Origin: CAVSLM01 sp963728895
Lineage (GTDB): Bacteria > Pseudomonadota > Gammaproteobacteria > JBBQDK01
Assembly: GCA_963728895.1 (NCBI GenBank)
Contig: CAVSLM010000004.1
Coordinates: 1 to 64,000 of the forward strand
DNA: 64,000 nucleotides
Reading direction: 5' to 3'
Shown: positions 62,538-64,000 of the stretch, one piece after another
Layout: every line of letters begins with the position of its first letter
Position numbering within the stretch: position 1 is the first letter of the stretch
Notes under the pieces: model-generated
What the model saw: only the letters and a program-made list of their open reading frames with translations
Told to the model about the DNA's origin: nothing
Database searches by the model: none
Made by a program: the position numbers and the translations under genes

Positions 62538-64000
62538 ACCGCGTGCACATCGGCCTGCGGTTGCTGGCGCGCGAATGGCGCGCCGGTGAGCTGCGCCTGC
62601 TTGCCTTTGCGCTGGTGATCGCCGTCGCTTCCGTGACCCTGCTCGGGTTTTTTGCCGATCGGCTGGGCAGGGCCATGACCGCGCAGTCGGCGGACCTTCT
62701 CGGTGGCGATCTGCTGCTGTCCAGCCCGCGACCGGTTGCGGACGACTGGCTGCAGGCGGCGCGCCGCCGGGGTCTGCGGACCGCTGTCAGTCTGTCCTTC
62801 GCCAGCGTGATCACGCACGGCGATGCGCTCGAGCTCGCCGGCGTCCAGGCCGTAGGCGCCGGATTTCCGCTGCGCGGCGCGCTGCGCACGGCACCGCGTC
62901 CCTATGCCGCCGACGCAGCGACTGCCGAGATTCCCGACCCCGGCACCGCCTGGGCCGAGGCCCGCCTGTTCAGCGCCCTCAGGGTGCACGTCGGCGATAC
63001 GCTCGGAGTGGGAGCAGCGACACTGCGCCTGACGCGGGTGCTCACCTACAGTCCCGGCAAGGGTGGGAGCCTGTTCCTCGCCCCCCGGTTACTGATCAAC
63101 CGCACCGACCTGCCCGCGACCCAGCTGTTGCAACCGGGCAGCCGCGTCACCTATGAATATCTCTTCGCCGGCCCGCCTGCCCTGCTGCAGGGCTACGGCG
63201 CCTGGCTGCGCTCCCGACTCGGACCGAGCCATGAGCTGACAGACGTGCGCCGGGGACGGCCCGCCGTGGGCGCGGCGCTGCAGCGCGCCCAGCGCTACCT
63301 CGGGCTTGCCAGCCTGACCGGCGTCCTGCTGGCGGCCGTGGCCGTGGCCATGGCGGCGCAGCGCCACAGCCGCCGGCACTTCGATGTGGCGGCGATGCTG
63401 CGCTGCTTCGGTGCCACCCAGCGCGACGTACTGGCAATCTACATCCCCCAGCTCTTCGGCGTGGGCATCGTGGCGAGCACCATCGGCTGCGTCCTCGGCT
63501 GGCTGGCCCAGCAGGGGCTGGTGGCCCTGCTTTCCGGGCTGCTGCCCAAAGCCCTGCCGCCGCCGGGACCGGCGCCGGTGCTGCTCGGCCTGCTCACCGG
63601 TCTGGTCACGCTTGCAGGCTTCGGTCTGCCACCCGTGCTGCGCCTGCGCGAAGTGCCACCGCTGCGCGTGCTGCGCCGCGACCTGCTTCCCCTGCCGCGC
63701 AGCGGCTGGGTCACCTACGTCGCGGCACTCGCGGCGATGGTGCTGCTGACCTGGGGTTATGCGGGCGAGTGGCGGCTCACGCTCGCCGTGCTCGCGGGTG
63801 TGGCGGCCGTCGCGGTGACGCTCTCGCTCCTGGCGCTGGGGCTGCTGCGACTCGCGCAGCCGTTGCGCAAGCGGGTCGGTGTCGCGTGGCGGTTCGGGCT
63901 CAACAACCTCTGGCGCCGCGCCGGCGCCACGGTCGGCCAGATTCTGGCTTTCGCCCTGATCCTCATGGCTATGGGCGCAATTGCGCTCCTGCGCACGGAT
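62534..64000 (+). CDS. ybbP: FtsX-type ABC permease (YbbP), partial
   Basis: Runs from GTG 62534 without a stop to the window end (489 codons). Start VNRVHIGLRLLAREWRAGEL with a first membrane segment (LRLLAFALVIAVASVTLLGF), large periplasmic region (SADLLGGDLLLSSPRPVADD), then membrane segments (LGLASLTGVLLAAVAVAMAA, IYIPQLFGVGIVASTIGCVL, VLLGLLTGLVTLAGFGLPPV) and WRFGLNNLWRRAGATVGQIL. The full family has about 800 residues, so some 40% lies outside the window. Start overlaps ybbA by GTGA. Confidence 0.92.
   Translation, partial: MNRVHIGLRLLAREWRAGELRLLAFALVIAVASVTLLGFFADRLGRAMTAQSADLLGGDLLLSSPRPVADDWLQAARRRGLRTAVSLSFASVITHGDALELAGVQAVGAGFPLRGALRTAPRPYAADAATAEIPDPGTAWAEARLFSALRVHVGDTLGVGAATLRLTRVLTYSPGKGGSLFLAPRLLINRTDLPATQLLQPGSRVTYEYLFAGPPALLQGYGAWLRSRLGPSHELTDVRRGRPAVGAALQRAQRYLGLASLTGVLLAAVAVAMAAQRHSRRHFDVAAMLRCFGATQRDVLAIYIPQLFGVGIVASTIGCVLGWLAQQGLVALLSGLLPKALPPPGPAPVLLGLLTGLVTLAGFGLPPVLRLREVPPLRVLRRDLLPLPRSGWVTYVAALAAMVLLTWGYAGEWRLTLAVLAGVAAVAVTLSLLALGLLRLAQPLRKRVGVAWRFGLNNLWRRAGATVGQILAFALILMAMGAIALLRTD

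Overview
The window is GC-rich DNA that looks like a contig from a gammaproteobacterium. The core gene order (hemF / tsaC / purE / topA / smg / dprA / LysM protein / def / fmt / rsmB / DUF4390 / ntrYX / trkA / trkH) is the arrangement I know from Pseudomonas and from purple-sulfur and sulfur-oxidising gammaproteobacteria. A his-tat cluster, a full cbb3 oxidase operon, an FNR regulator and a rhodanese plus DsrE2-like pair suggest a microaerobic or facultatively anaerobic organism, possibly a sulfur oxidiser of Chromatiales/Acidiferrobacterales type. That placement is inference; no rRNA or tRNA gene was seen.

Layout. 0-1 kb: a partial zinc-finger-like gene and a CHRD lipoprotein, then a T/A/G/A homopolymer block (934-1043) that looks like an assembly or base-calling artefact. 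1.1-4.6 kb: oligopeptidase A and glutathione reductase, both heavily frameshifted. 4.7-9.6 kb: gamma carbonic anhydrase, small RRM protein, aroE, a DUF6502/DUF5666 overlapping pair, hemB. 9.8-13.8 kb: a co-directional block of ArsS-like radical SAM enzyme, an unknown protein, an HDOD-PP2C phosphatase, an anti-sigma kinase and a STAS protein, i.e. a partner-switching module. 13.8-17.3 kb: a gene-poor stretch with a strong terminator, then two degenerate IS1634-type transposase remnants. 17.3-26.1 kb (minus strand): hemF, diguanylate cyclase, tsaC, purE, topA, smg, dprA, LysM protein. 26.2-36.8 kb (plus strand): def, fmt, rsmB, DUF4390, ntrY, ntrX, trkA, trkH. 36.8-41.8 kb: TPR protein, ttcA, rhodanese, DsrE2-like protein, proline iminopeptidase, dtd.

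41.8-49.0 kb (minus strand): fixH, ccoG, a small membrane protein, ccoP, ccoQ, ccoO, ccoN, an OmpW-like porin and fnr. The oxygen sensor therefore sits beside the high-affinity oxidase it would be expected to control. 49.2-54.8 kb: hisBHAFIE followed by tatABC. 54.8-64 kb: a BPSS1780-type membrane protein, a large uncharacterised protein, a decayed RND efflux locus, an ExeA-type ATPase, a secreted protein of unknown role, tesA, and divergent ybbA-ybbP, with ybbP running off the window end.

Single-base frameshifts interrupt several genes that are normally essential or strongly conserved (gor, topA, the LysM gene, ntrX, trkA twice, tesA), and a dense cluster lies at 1.1-4.6 kb. I read most of these as sequence errors in a draft assembly. 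The transposase and RND remnants carry large internal deletions as well and look truly decayed. I saw no phage, CRISPR array, restriction or defence island. The most interesting unexplained items are the unknown protein embedded in the partner-switching cluster, the DUF6502/DUF5666 pair, the structured gene-free stretch at 13.85-14.65 kb, and an FNR-like site plus 19-bp tandem repeat near the cco genes.
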